Source of the DNA: Gimesia benthica
Lineage (GTDB): Bacteria; Planctomycetota; Planctomycetia; Planctomycetales; Planctomycetaceae
Direction of reading: 5' to 3'
NCBI RefSeq assembly: GCF_009720525.1
Contig: NZ_CP043930.1
Span: 6,832,001 to 6,896,000 of the forward strand
DNA: 64,000 nucleotides
The notes under the pieces are model-generated. The model was given only the letters and a program-made list of their open reading frames with translations. It had not been told where the DNA came from and made no database searches. The first letter of the stretch is position 1. Each line of letters starts with the position of its first letter. Both the position numbers and the translations under genes were made by a program. This document shows positions 21,759 through 30,374 of this stretch, one piece after another.

Positions 21759-23237
21759 ATGCGCTTTGTTTTTACCAGTGTGATGATTTGCACTTTTGCG
21801 TTCTTACAACTTAGTCAGGCTGATTCCGTTCGGGCTGAAGAGCGAAAGCAACCCAATGTATTATTCATCGCCATTGATGACCTTCGTACGGAACTGGGCT
21901 GTTATGGTCATCCACACGTACAGAGTCCCGCGCTGGATCGGCTGGCAGCGCAGGGGGTCCTGTTCACAAATCACTTCGTACAGGTTCCCACCTGTGGCGC
22001 CTCTCGTTATTCCCTGTTGACCGGACGCAGTCCTCGAAATTCGGGAGTGACCCGCAGCAACCAGGCCTTCTATCACGGTAAATCTGCACTTTCCGCAGAG
22101 AAGACGGCCGGAGCGCAAACCATGCCGGAACTGTTTCGCAGAAGCGGCTATCAGACGACCTGTATTGGTAAAATCTCGCATACGGCCGACGGACGCGTGT
22201 TTGAATACAACGGCAGCGGTGACGGTCGGGACGAAGTTCCGCACGCATGGGATGAACTCGCGACCCCCTTCGGATCCTGGAAGCGGGGTTGGGGAATCTT
22301 TTTTGCCTATGCAAATGGACGGAGTCGAGAAGACGGCAGCGGAATTCGGGATTTGATGCAGTTCACCGTCGACAAGGATGAGGATCTGCCCGATGGATTG
22401 CTGGCACAAGAAGCGATTGCAAAACTCAAAGCATTCAAGACCGGATCAAAACCATTCTTCCTGGGGCTGGGTTTCTTCAAACCGCATTTACCCTTTGTCG
22501 CGCCACGACAGGACTGGGAGGCGATTTCCCAGATCGAGATTCCTGATGCGCCTCACCCGGAGAAACCGGAATCGAGCTACTGGCACAAAAGCGGGGAGTT
22601 CTACAGCTATAATATGGATTTTCCCAAAACTCGACCACTGGCCCGGGAAAACCGTTTACAGACCAGACGTGGCTATCTGGCCTGTGTGCGCTACGTCGAT
22701 CGCCAGGTGGGAAAGGTGCTCACTGCACTTGAGGAACTGGGCCTGAGTGAAAATACAATTGTTGTCGTCTGGGGAGACCATGGCTGGTTTCTGGGGGATT
22801 CCGCTCTCTGGGCCAAGCATGCTCCACTGGAGCGGGCGTTGAACAGCACTCTGATTATCCGGGCACCGGGGGTATCCCAACCGGGACTGAAAACAGCCGC
22901 CCTGGTCGAGACCATCGATTTATATCCCACTCTGGTAGATCTTTGTCAGCCGGCGTTCCGGAAAACCGAATTTCCACTGGATGGCGTCAGCCTCAAGCCG
23001 ATTCTCAATGGTCAGAAAAGTAAGGTACGCGATTTTGCATTCAGCTACTGGAATTCTGCAGTCAGCGTGCGAGACCAGTCCTATCGACTGACGGCGATGC
23101 TGAAGAAAGGTCGGCCTGCCAGCGTCGAACTCTATGATGTTTCCGAGACTCCCGATCCGCTGCAAAATCTGGCGAAAGAGAAAACGGAACTCGTGAATCA
23201 GATGCTGCAGGCGATCCCGGACGCTCAGAGTAAATGA
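21759..23237 (+). CDS. Secreted type I sulfatase (iduronate-2-sulfatase-like)
   Basis: A signal peptide (residues 1 to about 26, cut near VRA-EE) is followed by the sulfatase core. The formylglycine motif is C-G-A-S-R at residues 79-83 (Cys79 to be modified), and Asp40-Asp41 (AIDDLR) are metal ligands. The C-terminal part has the WGDHGWFLGD metal/substrate block. Length (492) and the LTGRSPRNSGV region resemble iduronate-2-sulfatase-type enzymes, which are expanded in marine planctomycetes for algal sulfated polysaccharides. The substrate is unknown. It needs a formylglycine-generating enzyme encoded elsewhere. Confidence 0.9.
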   Translation: MRFVFTSVMICTFAFLQLSQADSVRAEERKQPNVLFIAIDDLRTELGCYGHPHVQSPALDRLAAQGVLFTNHFVQVPTCGASRYSLLTGRSPRNSGVTRSNQAFYHGKSALSAEKTAGAQTMPELFRRSGYQTTCIGKISHTADGRVFEYNGSGDGRDEVPHAWDELATPFGSWKRGWGIFFAYANGRSREDGSGIRDLMQFTVDKDEDLPDGLLAQEAIAKLKAFKTGSKPFFLGLGFFKPHLPFVAPRQDWEAISQIEIPDAPHPEKPESSYWHKSGEFYSYNMDFPKTRPLARENRLQTRRGYLACVRYVDRQVGKVLTALEELGLSENTIVVVWGDHGWFLGDSALWAKHAPLERALNSTLIIRAPGVSQPGLKTAALVETIDLYPTLVDLCQPAFRKTEFPLDGVSLKPILNGQKSKVRDFAFSYWNSAVSVRDQSYRLTAMLKKGRPASVELYDVSETPDPLQNLAKEKTELVNQMLQAIPDAQSK

Positions 23238-24112
23238 GTTTTCATCCAGGTCAAATACTCGGCGGCGTAGGCATTCAGATTTTCCAGGCTGCCTCCGCCC
23301 CGGATGGGAGAGCACATTTCATAGGTGGCGATTCCATTGAAGCCCCCCTCTTTCAGACCATGGAAGAAGGCGGAGTAGTCGATGAAACCGGTACCAAATT
23401 TGACTGCCCGGACCAGATCGGGTTCCTCTTTCTGGTAATTGATCAGCTCGGGTTGATAAGAATATCGCGGTAGCCTGATGTAATCTGCGTTTGTGGTAAT
23501 CGCGGTGTGCGGAGCCATTTTCCTGGCTGCTTCATACAGGTTCTCCCCACGTAGAGCAGGGGACCAGGCATCAAATCCGAGCTTGCAGTTTGGTCGGTCA
23601 ATGTCGTGCAGCAGTTCGAGCAGGGCGTCGGAGTGGACACCCACATCGTGATGATTCTGGACTGCCAGCGTGACGTCATACTCGGCTGCCCGATCACAAC
23701 ATTCCTGCAGAGCCGAGACCACCTGTCCCCACAGCGCGTGGGGACTCATCCGGGGCGTATCGTAGGCGGTAAAGATCCGCACGGTGCCGGCTCCCAGTTC
23801 CCGGGCGATCTGGGAGAGTTGCTGAACGTATTGGATCTGCAGTTCCAGAAGAGGAACCTCTGTGGCTGAAGAGCCTGCGAAATCTGTGTAGCCACCGATG
23901 ATCGCACACTGAATCTGATGTTCTGCGAGCGCACCTTTGATGGACTCCAACTGCTCGGGAGTGACATCCAGCGGTGACAGATGAGGCCGTTTCCCCATGA
24001 GCATGACAGAGTCGTAGCCGGTTTGCGCAGCCTGAGCGATAAATTCCGTCAGGCTGAGCTGCTGCTGACCCCAGAAACCGGCATAACTCACCGAAAACAG
24101 GCAGAACTTCAT
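23225..24112 (-). CDS. Sugar phosphate isomerase/epimerase-like TIM-barrel protein
   Basis: The 295-residue protein matches the xylose-isomerase-like TIM-barrel family: it starts MKFCLFSVSYAGF and has metal-ligand-type blocks VTLAVQNHHDVGVHS, LGFDAWSPALRG and NGIATYEMCSPIRGG. Family members isomerise or epimerise sugars and inositols; the exact reaction cannot be read off. It lies 38 bp downstream of DAHP synthase on the same strand and should share its attenuated transcript, an unexpected partner. Its 3' end overlaps the convergent sulfatase gene by 13 bp. Confidence 0.8.
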   Translation of the reverse strand: MKFCLFSVSYAGFWGQQQLSLTEFIAQAAQTGYDSVMLMGKRPHLSPLDVTPEQLESIKGALAEHQIQCAIIGGYTDFAGSSATEVPLLELQIQYVQQLSQIARELGAGTVRIFTAYDTPRMSPHALWGQVVSALQECCDRAAEYDVTLAVQNHHDVGVHSDALLELLHDIDRPNCKLGFDAWSPALRGENLYEAARKMAPHTAITTNADYIRLPRYSYQPELINYQKEEPDLVRAVKFGTGFIDYSAFFHGLKEGGFNGIATYEMCSPIRGGGSLENLNAYAAEYLTWMKTHLL

Positions 24113-24150
24113 ATTGTGATTCCTATTCTGAAACGATTCAGAGTTCCCGA

Positions 24151-25167
24151 TTATCCCAGCTCTTTTCCGAGTGCAGCTGCGACTTTACGACAGGTTTCCA
24201 TCGTCTCGGCGAATGCCTGGGGTGTCAATGACTGAGCTCCATCGCTCATGGCCCGTGATGGATCGGGATGAACTTCCAGAATCAGTCCATCGCAACCCGC
24301 GGCGATAGCAGCGGCACACATGGGAGGCACCAGGCTGGCAACGCCGGTGCCATGACTCGGGTCAATCACGACAGGCAGGTGAGTTCGCTCATGCAGGTAG
24401 GGAACTGTTGCCAAAGGAAGCGTGAAGCGGGTATGAGTTTCGAAAGTACGAATACCCCGTTCACAGAGAATGACCTGCTGATTACCCTGATCGAGGATGT
24501 ATTCTGCGGCCAGCAGGAACTCTTCGATGGAAGCCGCTGGTCCCCGTTTTAACAGTACGGGCAGGCGTGTCTCACCCACGGCCTGCAGCAGGTGGTAGTT
24601 CTGCATGTTCCGGGCACCAATCTGAAGCACGTCGGCATATTGACAGAGCAGGTCGACATGATGTGGAGTCATGACTTCCGTGACGACTGCCAGTCCCGTT
24701 TCTTCGCGGGCCAGGGCCAGCAGCTTCAGGCCATCTTCTTTCATTCCCTGGAAAGAGTAAGGGCTGGTACGTGGTTTGAATGCGCCCCCGCGAAGCCCCG
24801 TCGCGCCAGCTGCCTTAACCTGGTGAGCGACCTGCAGGATCTGTTCTTCGCTTTCTACGGAGCAGGGGCCAGCAATCACGCCTACGTGTGAACCGCCGAT
24901 AGTCAGATCCCGGGTCTTGACGACGGTCGGCTCTGGTTTCGTCTCTTTACTGGCGACCTTGTAGGCAGCCACGATCGGGACGACTTTTTCGACCTCTGCA
25001 CAGGATTCCAGTTCTTCCTGATGGCTGTCACGTTTGATGCCCGCGGCCGCGATGACGGTGCGTTCTTCACCAACGATCACGTGTGCCTTCAGGCCCATTT
25101 CCTCGACCCGTTTGACCATGGCCTGAACCATTTCTTCCGTGGCGCCTGGTTTCATTACAACAATCAT
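24151..25167 (-). CDS. aroF: 3-deoxy-7-phosphoheptulonate (DAHP) synthase, type I-beta
   Basis: The 338-residue enzyme has an N-terminal ferredoxin-like regulatory domain (about residues 1-75), as in Thermotoga-type I-beta enzymes, followed by the barrel with VIAGPCSVES, RGGAFKPRTSPYSF, LLKRGPAASIEE and VIDPSHGTG. It condenses PEP and erythrose-4-phosphate, the first committed step to Phe, Tyr and Trp. The N-terminal domain probably gives allosteric feedback. Upstream lies a leader peptide rich in Phe, Tyr and Trp codons with an antiterminator/terminator pair, so expression is probably also attenuated by aromatic aminoacyl-tRNA supply. Confidence 0.93.
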   Translation of the reverse strand: MIVVMKPGATEEMVQAMVKRVEEMGLKAHVIVGEERTVIAAAGIKRDSHQEELESCAEVEKVVPIVAAYKVASKETKPEPTVVKTRDLTIGGSHVGVIAGPCSVESEEQILQVAHQVKAAGATGLRGGAFKPRTSPYSFQGMKEDGLKLLALAREETGLAVVTEVMTPHHVDLLCQYADVLQIGARNMQNYHLLQAVGETRLPVLLKRGPAASIEEFLLAAEYILDQGNQQVILCERGIRTFETHTRFTLPLATVPYLHERTHLPVVIDPSHGTGVASLVPPMCAAAIAAGCDGLILEVHPDPSRAMSDGAQSLTPQAFAETMETCRKVAAALGKELG

Positions 25168-25202
25168 GGCTTTGACTCATTTCTAATTCAGTTTCAGGGA
25201 AT

Positions 25203-25236
25203 AAAAAAAGCCCTGTAACCAGGCAGGTTACAGGGC
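25203..25236 (-). terminator. Attenuator terminator in the DAHP synthase leader
   Basis: On the minus strand an 11-bp perfect stem (5' arm GCCCTGTAACC, 3' arm GGTTACAGGGC, at 25236-25226 and 25220-25210) with a 5-nt loop is followed at once by seven T (25209-25203). It lies inside the leader, 36 bp before the aroF start codon and after the leader-peptide stop, so it is an attenuator and not the end of the previous gene. Confidence 0.88.
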
Positions 25237-25302
25237 CAATCGAATTTCGGGGGCTGTTCAAGTACTATGAACGGTGTATGCTTCGATCGGTCAGGTAACC
25301 TG
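25224..25302 (-). promoter_or_regulatory. Antiterminator helix of the DAHP synthase attenuator
   Basis: CAGGTTAC (25302-25295) can pair with GTAACCTG (25231-25224), and CCGATCGAA (25290-25282) with TTCGATTGG (25244-25236, one G-U), separated by a 4x4 internal loop. The two helices are coaxial and together cover the whole 5' arm of the terminator stem, so the two structures exclude each other. The left strand lies inside the 3' part of the leader ORF, directly after its aromatic codons. Confidence 0.75.
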
Positions 25303-25393
25303 TTCCGGTAAACCAATAGCTAAAAAAGTGCCAGGCTGAATAAAATGACAGCCGCACAAAATTAAAGCTAAAAGTACCAAACCGATGTGTCAC
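25265..25393 (-). CDS. Aromatic-amino-acid leader peptide (attenuation) of DAHP synthase
   Basis: The frame opens with GTG at 25393, seven bases after a GGAG ribosome binding site (25404-25401), and ends at TAG 25267-25265. Of 42 residues, 13 are aromatic: Phe at 5, 8, 10, 12, 17, 23, 24 and 28; Tyr at 18, 26 and 33; Trp at 21 and 27. Residues 17-28 alone hold eight. This is the composition of a regulatory leader peptide whose ribosome stalls when charged tRNA for Phe, Tyr or Trp is short. It sits between a good promoter and an antiterminator/terminator pair, upstream of the first enzyme of aromatic biosynthesis. I find no other role for it. It is too short to be listed by normal gene callers. 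Confidence 0.85.
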   Translation of the reverse strand: MTHRFGTFSFNFVRLSFYSAWHFFSYWFTGTGYLTDRSIHRS

Positions 25394-25446
25394 AGAGAAA
25401 CTCCAAATCGGAGAATTTTCGGATTCAGAAAAATATCAACAGATTG

Positions 25447-25476
25447 ATCATACCGCTCTGTCCCGTTTGAAGTCAA
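25447..25476 (-). promoter_or_regulatory. Sigma70-like promoter of the attenuated DAHP synthase operon
   Basis: On the minus strand TTGACT (25476-25471) and TATGAT (25452-25447) are spaced 18 bp. Transcription would start near 25440, about 45 nt before the leader-peptide start, giving a leader RNA of about 235 nt when terminated at the attenuator. Confidence 0.65.
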
Positions 25477-25514
25477 CCGGTTTTCCGGAAAGATTCCCGC
25501 ACCGGCTTCTGCTC

Positions 25515-26498
25515 TCAGGATGACTCTTTTTGATTGCGGTGTCTGATCTGGGTGAAACTGATCGACTGAGGGGAAGGGAACGCAGGCTTCTGGGAATCAG
25601 AGGGACTGATTTGTTTGCTCATTTTACCAGGACTGACATCGCTGATTGAGAGACCGAGCATTCGACGGCGAATAATCTCAGGCAACCCGTCTGGTGATGA
25701 TTCAGTATCGGTTCCGCTGCGTTCGTAGCGTATTTGTCGGAGTGACTTGATCGTCGCAGAATGACTGAAACAGTCTGCCGGAAAGCAGGCCAGCACGGCT
25801 CCCAGCATGGACTCCCAGTCCGCAGTGGTCTGACTGGTCAGACCGGAGGGAAATGAAACCCGCAGGCCGGCGTTAATCAGGTTCCAGGTTTGTGCAGCAT
25901 GAATGGCATTCTGTTCGGACAACTGATCCTCACCAAAATCACGTGCGCGTTCTACGTCGTGGGCAAATTCTTCGAGGCCCAGTCTCTGTACGTATGGGCC
26001 AAGCAGCATGTCGGTCCAGCGCTCGATTGAACGACGGGTGGCATTGATGCGTTTGAGAGTCTCTGTACTCAATCCCTGTTCGGACACCAGTATTTTTAAA
26101 ATGATCCGTTTCACATCCAGAAAGGAAAGGAACAGGCTGCGGGCAATCGGTTCGGCCTGACATTGTCCACGTCGTTGATCAGCGGCGGTATAGATTGCTG
26201 TGACGACTCTGATCAGCATCTCTTCGGCGAAGAAATCTCTAACAATGATTTCCAGTTCGTTCTCTGCAGCTTCGATTCTCAATTCTGACTGCGTGAGTGC
26301 ATCCAGTGTAGCTCGTCGATGTTTGATATGTTTCTGTCCATGCGACCAGAAATCACACAGGAGTTCTGGCGCGAAAGGATCGGATCCCTCCACCAGAGAA
26401 AAACTTTGAGAACTGATCAGTGCAGCCACCTGAGCGGTCAGTTGAGAATTCAATTTAGTACCATTCCGAGCTGAGAGATGAATTAGATAGTTAAGCAA
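25515..26498 (-). CDS. Conserved hypothetical protein, helical, function unknown
   Basis: I do not recognise this 327-residue protein. It has no signal peptide or membrane segment. Residues 60-230 are predicted mostly helical with many charged residues (for example RIEAAENELEIIVRDFFAEE). The last 60 residues are rich in Ser, Pro, Lys and Gln and probably disordered. It is flanked upstream by the terminator of a DUF1080 gene and downstream by the aroF promoter, so it is probably monocistronic. Codon use looks like its neighbours. The start is not certain. Confidence 0.6.
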   Translation of the reverse strand: MLNYLIHLSARNGTKLNSQLTAQVAALISSQSFSLVEGSDPFAPELLCDFWSHGQKHIKHRRATLDALTQSELRIEAAENELEIIVRDFFAEEMLIRVVTAIYTAADQRRGQCQAEPIARSLFLSFLDVKRIILKILVSEQGLSTETLKRINATRRSIERWTDMLLGPYVQRLGLEEFAHDVERARDFGEDQLSEQNAIHAAQTWNLINAGLRVSFPSGLTSQTTADWESMLGAVLACFPADCFSHSATIKSLRQIRYERSGTDTESSPDGLPEIIRRRMLGLSISDVSPGKMSKQISPSDSQKPAFPSPQSISFTQIRHRNQKESS

Positions 26499-26573
26499 GA
26501 GCGTTTACCAGGGAAGTGTTCTATCCCCTGTCCCTGATACTTTGCAAAACTGATACCAGTTCCCTCTCCAAAT

Positions 26574-26622
26574 AAAAAACTCTCTCATAAACGCTTTATA
26601 TGTAGCGGTTTATGAGAGAGTT
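26574..26622 (-). terminator. Rho-independent terminator after the DUF1080 gene
   Basis: A long near-perfect inverted repeat (left arm 26578-26595, right arm 26604-26622, one bulged base) forms an 18-bp stem with an 8-nt loop. On the minus strand it is followed by a run of six T (26579-26574). It ends transcription coming from the gene at 26690-27445. Confidence 0.85.
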
Positions 26623-26664
26623 CTGAATTCTTGTTCGGGGTTCAGCGCTGAGCTAATCCACCAG

Positions 26665-26686
26665 CGTGTTGATAAAAATCAACACG
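26665..26686 (-). repeat. Small hairpin directly after the DUF1080 stop codon
   Basis: CGTGTTGAT (26665-26673) and ATCAACACG (26678-26686) make a perfect 9-bp stem with an AAAA loop, starting 4 bp beyond the stop codon. No T run follows, so it is more likely an RNA-stabilising 3' hairpin than a terminator; the real terminator is about 45 bp further on. Confidence 0.5.
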
Positions 26687-26689
26687 AGC

Positions 26690-27445
26690 TCACTTTTTCG
26701 GTGCCGTTTTCGCGACTTCCTCCGGAGAGAGTTTTCGCAGGCGGATGTTCTTCAAGGCGGCGGTGGTGGCGAAGGATGTGATTCCGAAGGGGCGGGATAG
26801 CTCGACCTCATGGCGGATTGAAATTTTACGATCCTTCAGATTCTGATCGACGATCTGCTTATCATTCAACCAGACCTGGATTTTATGATCGGTAACCTGC
26901 AGACGCACTTTATACCACTCCCCTTTTTTCAGGGTCTGAAATGTGGTTGTGCTGTTCTGTGAGGCATCGTCGCCGTCAATACTGGAAAGACCACACAGAG
27001 CACCACCCCAGCCTCCGAGAATAAATGAGCAGGGATCTTTTTTGACCGGAAACGTCAGTCCGCAGAAGAAATCGGTGCCATCGACACGCATGGCTTCCAG
27101 TTCGACTTCATAGTTAGTCTCTGGCAACTTTTTGGCATCGGTAAATGTGGCGCCGGTAAGATCGACACCCATTTCGAGGATCAATTTCCCGTCTTCGACG
27201 TGAACTTCTCCCTCCCCTCCGAATTGGGGGCTTTTCCAGCCATCCAGGTTTTTCCCGTTAAAGAGGGAGACCCATTCTTTGGATTTTTTGGCTTGGGCTG
27301 CCGGTTTGTCGCTACCAGCTTCCTGTTTTTTATCAGCAGCAAAGGTGCTCGTGGAAACAGCAACTACCAGGCTCATTAAGAGCAGACGGAAACTGTAATT
27401 AGAAGCATTCGAACTCGATACGAACGTCGCGAAGTTTTTGTACAT
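26690..27445 (-). CDS. Secreted DUF1080 (3-keto-disaccharide hydrolase-like) protein
   Basis: The 251-residue protein has a signal peptide (about residues 1-36, ending STFA-AD) and then one DUF1080 domain. The domain starts with the diagnostic phrase SLFNGKNLDGWK and continues through a concanavalin-like beta sandwich with EVELEAMRVDGTDFFCGLTF. The family is greatly expanded in planctomycetes, and some members hydrolyse 3-keto-glycosides outside the cytoplasm. Substrate and activity here are unknown. Two hairpins follow the stop. Confidence 0.85.
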   Translation of the reverse strand: MYKNFATFVSSSNASNYSFRLLLMSLVVAVSTSTFAADKKQEAGSDKPAAQAKKSKEWVSLFNGKNLDGWKSPQFGGEGEVHVEDGKLILEMGVDLTGATFTDAKKLPETNYEVELEAMRVDGTDFFCGLTFPVKKDPCSFILGGWGGALCGLSSIDGDDASQNSTTTFQTLKKGEWYKVRLQVTDHKIQVWLNDKQIVDQNLKDRKISIRHEVELSRPFGITSFATTAALKNIRLRKLSPEEVAKTAPKK

Positions 27446-27673
27446 GGGATGTTCCGAAACTGTATAACAAGTGAGTTGTCAGGGGGTTAGATAAGCTTCT
27501 ATTAGAAAACAACGGGCGTTGATCTGAAAGCAAAAAAATACAGTTTATCGGGATTATAACGAATTCAGGGAACAGTGAATGTGAGGCTGCTGATTCCCCG
27601 GTCTGCGATGAAAAATGTGTTCATCATTATCCCGTTTCTGAACTAGGTTTGATTGCAAGCTATCACAAGACGG

Positions 27674-29449
27674 ATGGAAAAATTCTATTCATTCAGTCAG
27701 ATTTTCAGAAAGCGCAGGGCCCCGTTGTATTTTCTTATTGCCTCGATTATTGAAGTATTCACGAACCACGTCGCATCGGGTGCGTCCAGTGCCAGCGTGT
27801 TGGCGATTGCCAGTGTGTGTCTGCTTCAATATGTCGTTTACACGATGAAAATGTCTGCTGTCCGAAAGGAAAATGCGGAATTTCAGCAGCATTATCACGA
27901 TGTGGAAGAAGAGCTCAATGATGTCCAGTCAGACCGGGCGATGACTCTGATTGAGAATCACATCCTGCGTGAGTTTGTCGCTCAGTCTGAATTTGATCAG
28001 ACCATTGACCTGCTGTTAAAACGCTATGTACCGTCCATCCGGGAAGGGCTGGGATTGTATTTGAACCGAGTGAACGACGAATTCAAAGTACGCGACTCAC
28101 GGGGGATTACCAGGAATTCCAAAGCCGTTTTCGAGTTCGACGAGCGTCAGCTCAAACAGTTAAAGACACAGAACGTAATTATCCTGCGTGGGCAGGAATT
28201 AAGAAATTCAAAAATTTATCAATGCTTTGATGAGCAGGACAAGCCGCGGATTCACAAATTGTGTCTGCTCGCAGTTTACGATAAAAATGCCATCTCTGGT
28301 GTATTTCTGACGACGAACCTCTATCCCGACGGGGTGGATGAACAGCAGCAGATTAAGCTGGCAAAGCGACTGCTGGTCTGTGTGTCACGGAACATCGTGA
28401 AAAATCAGGATTACGAATCGTACCGCTTTGAATTGCGTGTCACCCGCGAGCAGCTCGAATTACGGGCACTCGCCGATCAGCAGTTTAAAACTCCGGTAAT
28501 CATGCTGGAAGAATTTCTGGATCGACTCCGACAGTTAACGAACTCAAGCAGAGCGAGTCTGTTTCTTTCCACACCCCACGATTTTTCAAACTGTAAGTCT
28601 ATTGTGGATTGTGGCATGACCCTGCAGGCGGGGGTTAAAACCCGCTGGAAAGAACATGAACTGACTCTCGTTCGGCTCGGACTCAACTCCGGCGAGAATA
28701 CATCGCTGTCAGGTGAGCAGCTGGAGAATCATGGAGTTCGGTCGCTGATTGGAGCAGCACTGGTATCTCCCTTAATTACAAATCGTAAACGGATTGGGGC
28801 GATCTGTCTGACGAATCAGGAATGCCAGCCATTCGATGAAAGAGCGCTGCGTCTGATATCGTGGGCATCACAGTTTCTCTCCAATACGCTGCTCAAAGTT
28901 CTCAATCATGCCAACATTGAAAAGCAGGCTCGGCAGGATGGTTTGACGGGTCTGGTAAATCGGCGTTCGTTCGATGAACTGATCGACAATGCATTCGGAC
29001 GGGCCCAGGCCGCTCAGTCCGCCTGTTCTCTGATTTTGATTGACCTCGATCATTTCAAGTCAATTAACGATACTTACGGGCATCAGGCGGGGGATGAAGT
29101 TCTACGACGGGTAGCCCGGATTCTACAGGACCGGATTAAAGAAATCCGTTCGTCGGACAATGTGATCGCGGCCCGCTACGGCGGTGAGGAACTCGCAATC
29201 CTGCTGCCCGAGATTGGTCTGGCGGGGGCTGAACGAATTGCAGAGGTGATTCGGCATTCCATCGAAACCGCCATCATTGAGTTCAACGCCACACGGATTC
29301 CGGTGACAGCCAGCCTGGGACTTTCAACCTACACTTCACAAGCCATGGAAAGTGTACAGACGCTGGTCGCAGCCGCTGATGGAGCGCTGTATCAGGCGAA
29401 ATCGGATGGTCGAAATCGAGTTTGCAGTCTGACTTCCGCACCAGTCTGA
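27674..29449 (+). CDS. Membrane-associated GAF/GGDEF diguanylate cyclase
   Basis: I use ATG 27674 (591 residues) and not the TTG at 27653. Two hydrophobic segments near residues 18-36 and 42-58 suggest a short membrane anchor, followed by a coiled coil (KENAEFQQHYHDVEEEL). A GAF-like sensory region spans roughly 270-400, and a C-terminal GGDEF domain contains DLDHFKSINDTYGHQAGD and RYGGEELAILLPE near residue 500. The GGEEL active site is intact, so it should make c-di-GMP. The RxxD inhibitory motif is displaced: RSSD stands seven residues before GGEEL, not five, so product inhibition may be lost. Confidence 0.88.
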   Translation: MEKFYSFSQIFRKRRAPLYFLIASIIEVFTNHVASGASSASVLAIASVCLLQYVVYTMKMSAVRKENAEFQQHYHDVEEELNDVQSDRAMTLIENHILREFVAQSEFDQTIDLLLKRYVPSIREGLGLYLNRVNDEFKVRDSRGITRNSKAVFEFDERQLKQLKTQNVIILRGQELRNSKIYQCFDEQDKPRIHKLCLLAVYDKNAISGVFLTTNLYPDGVDEQQQIKLAKRLLVCVSRNIVKNQDYESYRFELRVTREQLELRALADQQFKTPVIMLEEFLDRLRQLTNSSRASLFLSTPHDFSNCKSIVDCGMTLQAGVKTRWKEHELTLVRLGLNSGENTSLSGEQLENHGVRSLIGAALVSPLITNRKRIGAICLTNQECQPFDERALRLISWASQFLSNTLLKVLNHANIEKQARQDGLTGLVNRRSFDELIDNAFGRAQAAQSACSLILIDLDHFKSINDTYGHQAGDEVLRRVARILQDRIKEIRSSDNVIAARYGGEELAILLPEIGLAGAERIAEVIRHSIETAIIEFNATRIPVTASLGLSTYTSQAMESVQTLVAAADGALYQAKSDGRNRVCSLTSAPV

Positions 29450-29567
29450 GCGAATCTTCAAATCTCTCGCTTTCAGGCTTGTCTCAGCAGTGGATGTCAT
29501 GAACAATGATCTGGCACCAATTGTCTGAAGCACAGTCTCTGTCTCCGATGCGAAGTATAGTATTCCG

Positions 29568-30365
29568 ATGTCTGATTCGATTTCCCCCCAACCCGGTTCC
29601 CGTTCTGAAAGAGGTCGGGTCATCGCTGTGATGCCAGCCTACAATGCAGCCAGCACGCTGGAACGGACCGTAGCCGATATCCCCGCAGGTTCTGTTGATG
29701 AGATCGTACTCGTGGATGACTGCAGTAGCGACAACACTGTCGAAGTCGCCAGGCAACTGGGGCTGACGATCATCCAGCATGAGCGTAATACCGGCTATGG
29801 CGGAAATCAGAAAACATGTTACCGGTATGCAATGGAAGCGGGCGCTGATTACGTGGTCATGATTCACCCGGATTATCAGTACGATAGTCGAGTGATCCCG
29901 GTTGCAGTTGAATTAATACGGCTGGGAATCTGCGACGTGATTCTGGGTTCACGTATTAGAACCCGCGCAGAGACTCTGGAAGGGGGGATGCCTCTCTACA
30001 AGTACATTGCGAACCGGTTTCTGACAATCATTGAAAATATTGCTCTGGGACAGAACCTGGGCGACTTTCACAGCGGGTTTCGTGCTTACAGTCGCGCGGT
30101 ACTGGAAAGCGTCCCCTTTGAGAAAAACTCGGACGATTTTGTGTTCGACAGCCAGTTCCTGGCGCAGTCGGTTCGGTTCGGCTTTAAGATCAGCGACATC
30201 CCGGTGCCCGTGCGGTATTTCGAGGAAGCCTCCAGCATTAACTTCAAGCGCAGTGCCCAGTATGGTCTGTTGACGCTCAACGTCATGCTGCAGTACTGGC
30301 TGCACCGGCTCGGGATCTGGAAGTCAGAACTGTTTAAAGAGAAACAGCCTCAGCTCATCGACTGA
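29568..30365 (+). CDS. Family 2 glycosyltransferase (dolichol-phosphate mannose synthase-like)
   Basis: The 265-residue GT-A enzyme has the nucleotide-sugar-binding start [18 protein letters not shown], the DXD-type region [13 protein letters not shown] and the metal-binding stretch [11 protein letters not shown]. The C-terminal half has [15 protein letters not shown] features ([11 protein letters not shown]) typical of polyprenyl-phosphate glycosyltransferases, but no C-terminal membrane helices. It lies 118 bp after the diguanylate cyclase gene. Donor and acceptor are unknown. Confidence 0.85.
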   Translation: MSDSISPQPGSRSERGRVIAVMPAYNAASTLERTVADIPAGSVDEIVLVDDCSSDNTVEVARQLGLTIIQHERNTGYGGNQKTCYRYAMEAGADYVVMIHPDYQYDSRVIPVAVELIRLGICDVILGSRIRTRAETLEGGMPLYKYIANRFLTIIENIALGQNLGDFHSGFRAYSRAVLESVPFEKNSDDFVFDSQFLAQSVRFGFKISDIPVPVRYFEEASSINFKRSAQYGLLTLNVMLQYWLHRLGIWKSELFKEKQPQLID

Positions 30366-30374
30366 GTGTTGTGG

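Noticed and set aside
25203..25236. The hairpin as a simple terminator of the upstream gene 25515-26498
   Set aside because: It lies nearly 280 bp beyond that stop, after a promoter and leader ORF, and pairs alternatively with an upstream strand, so an attenuator fits better.
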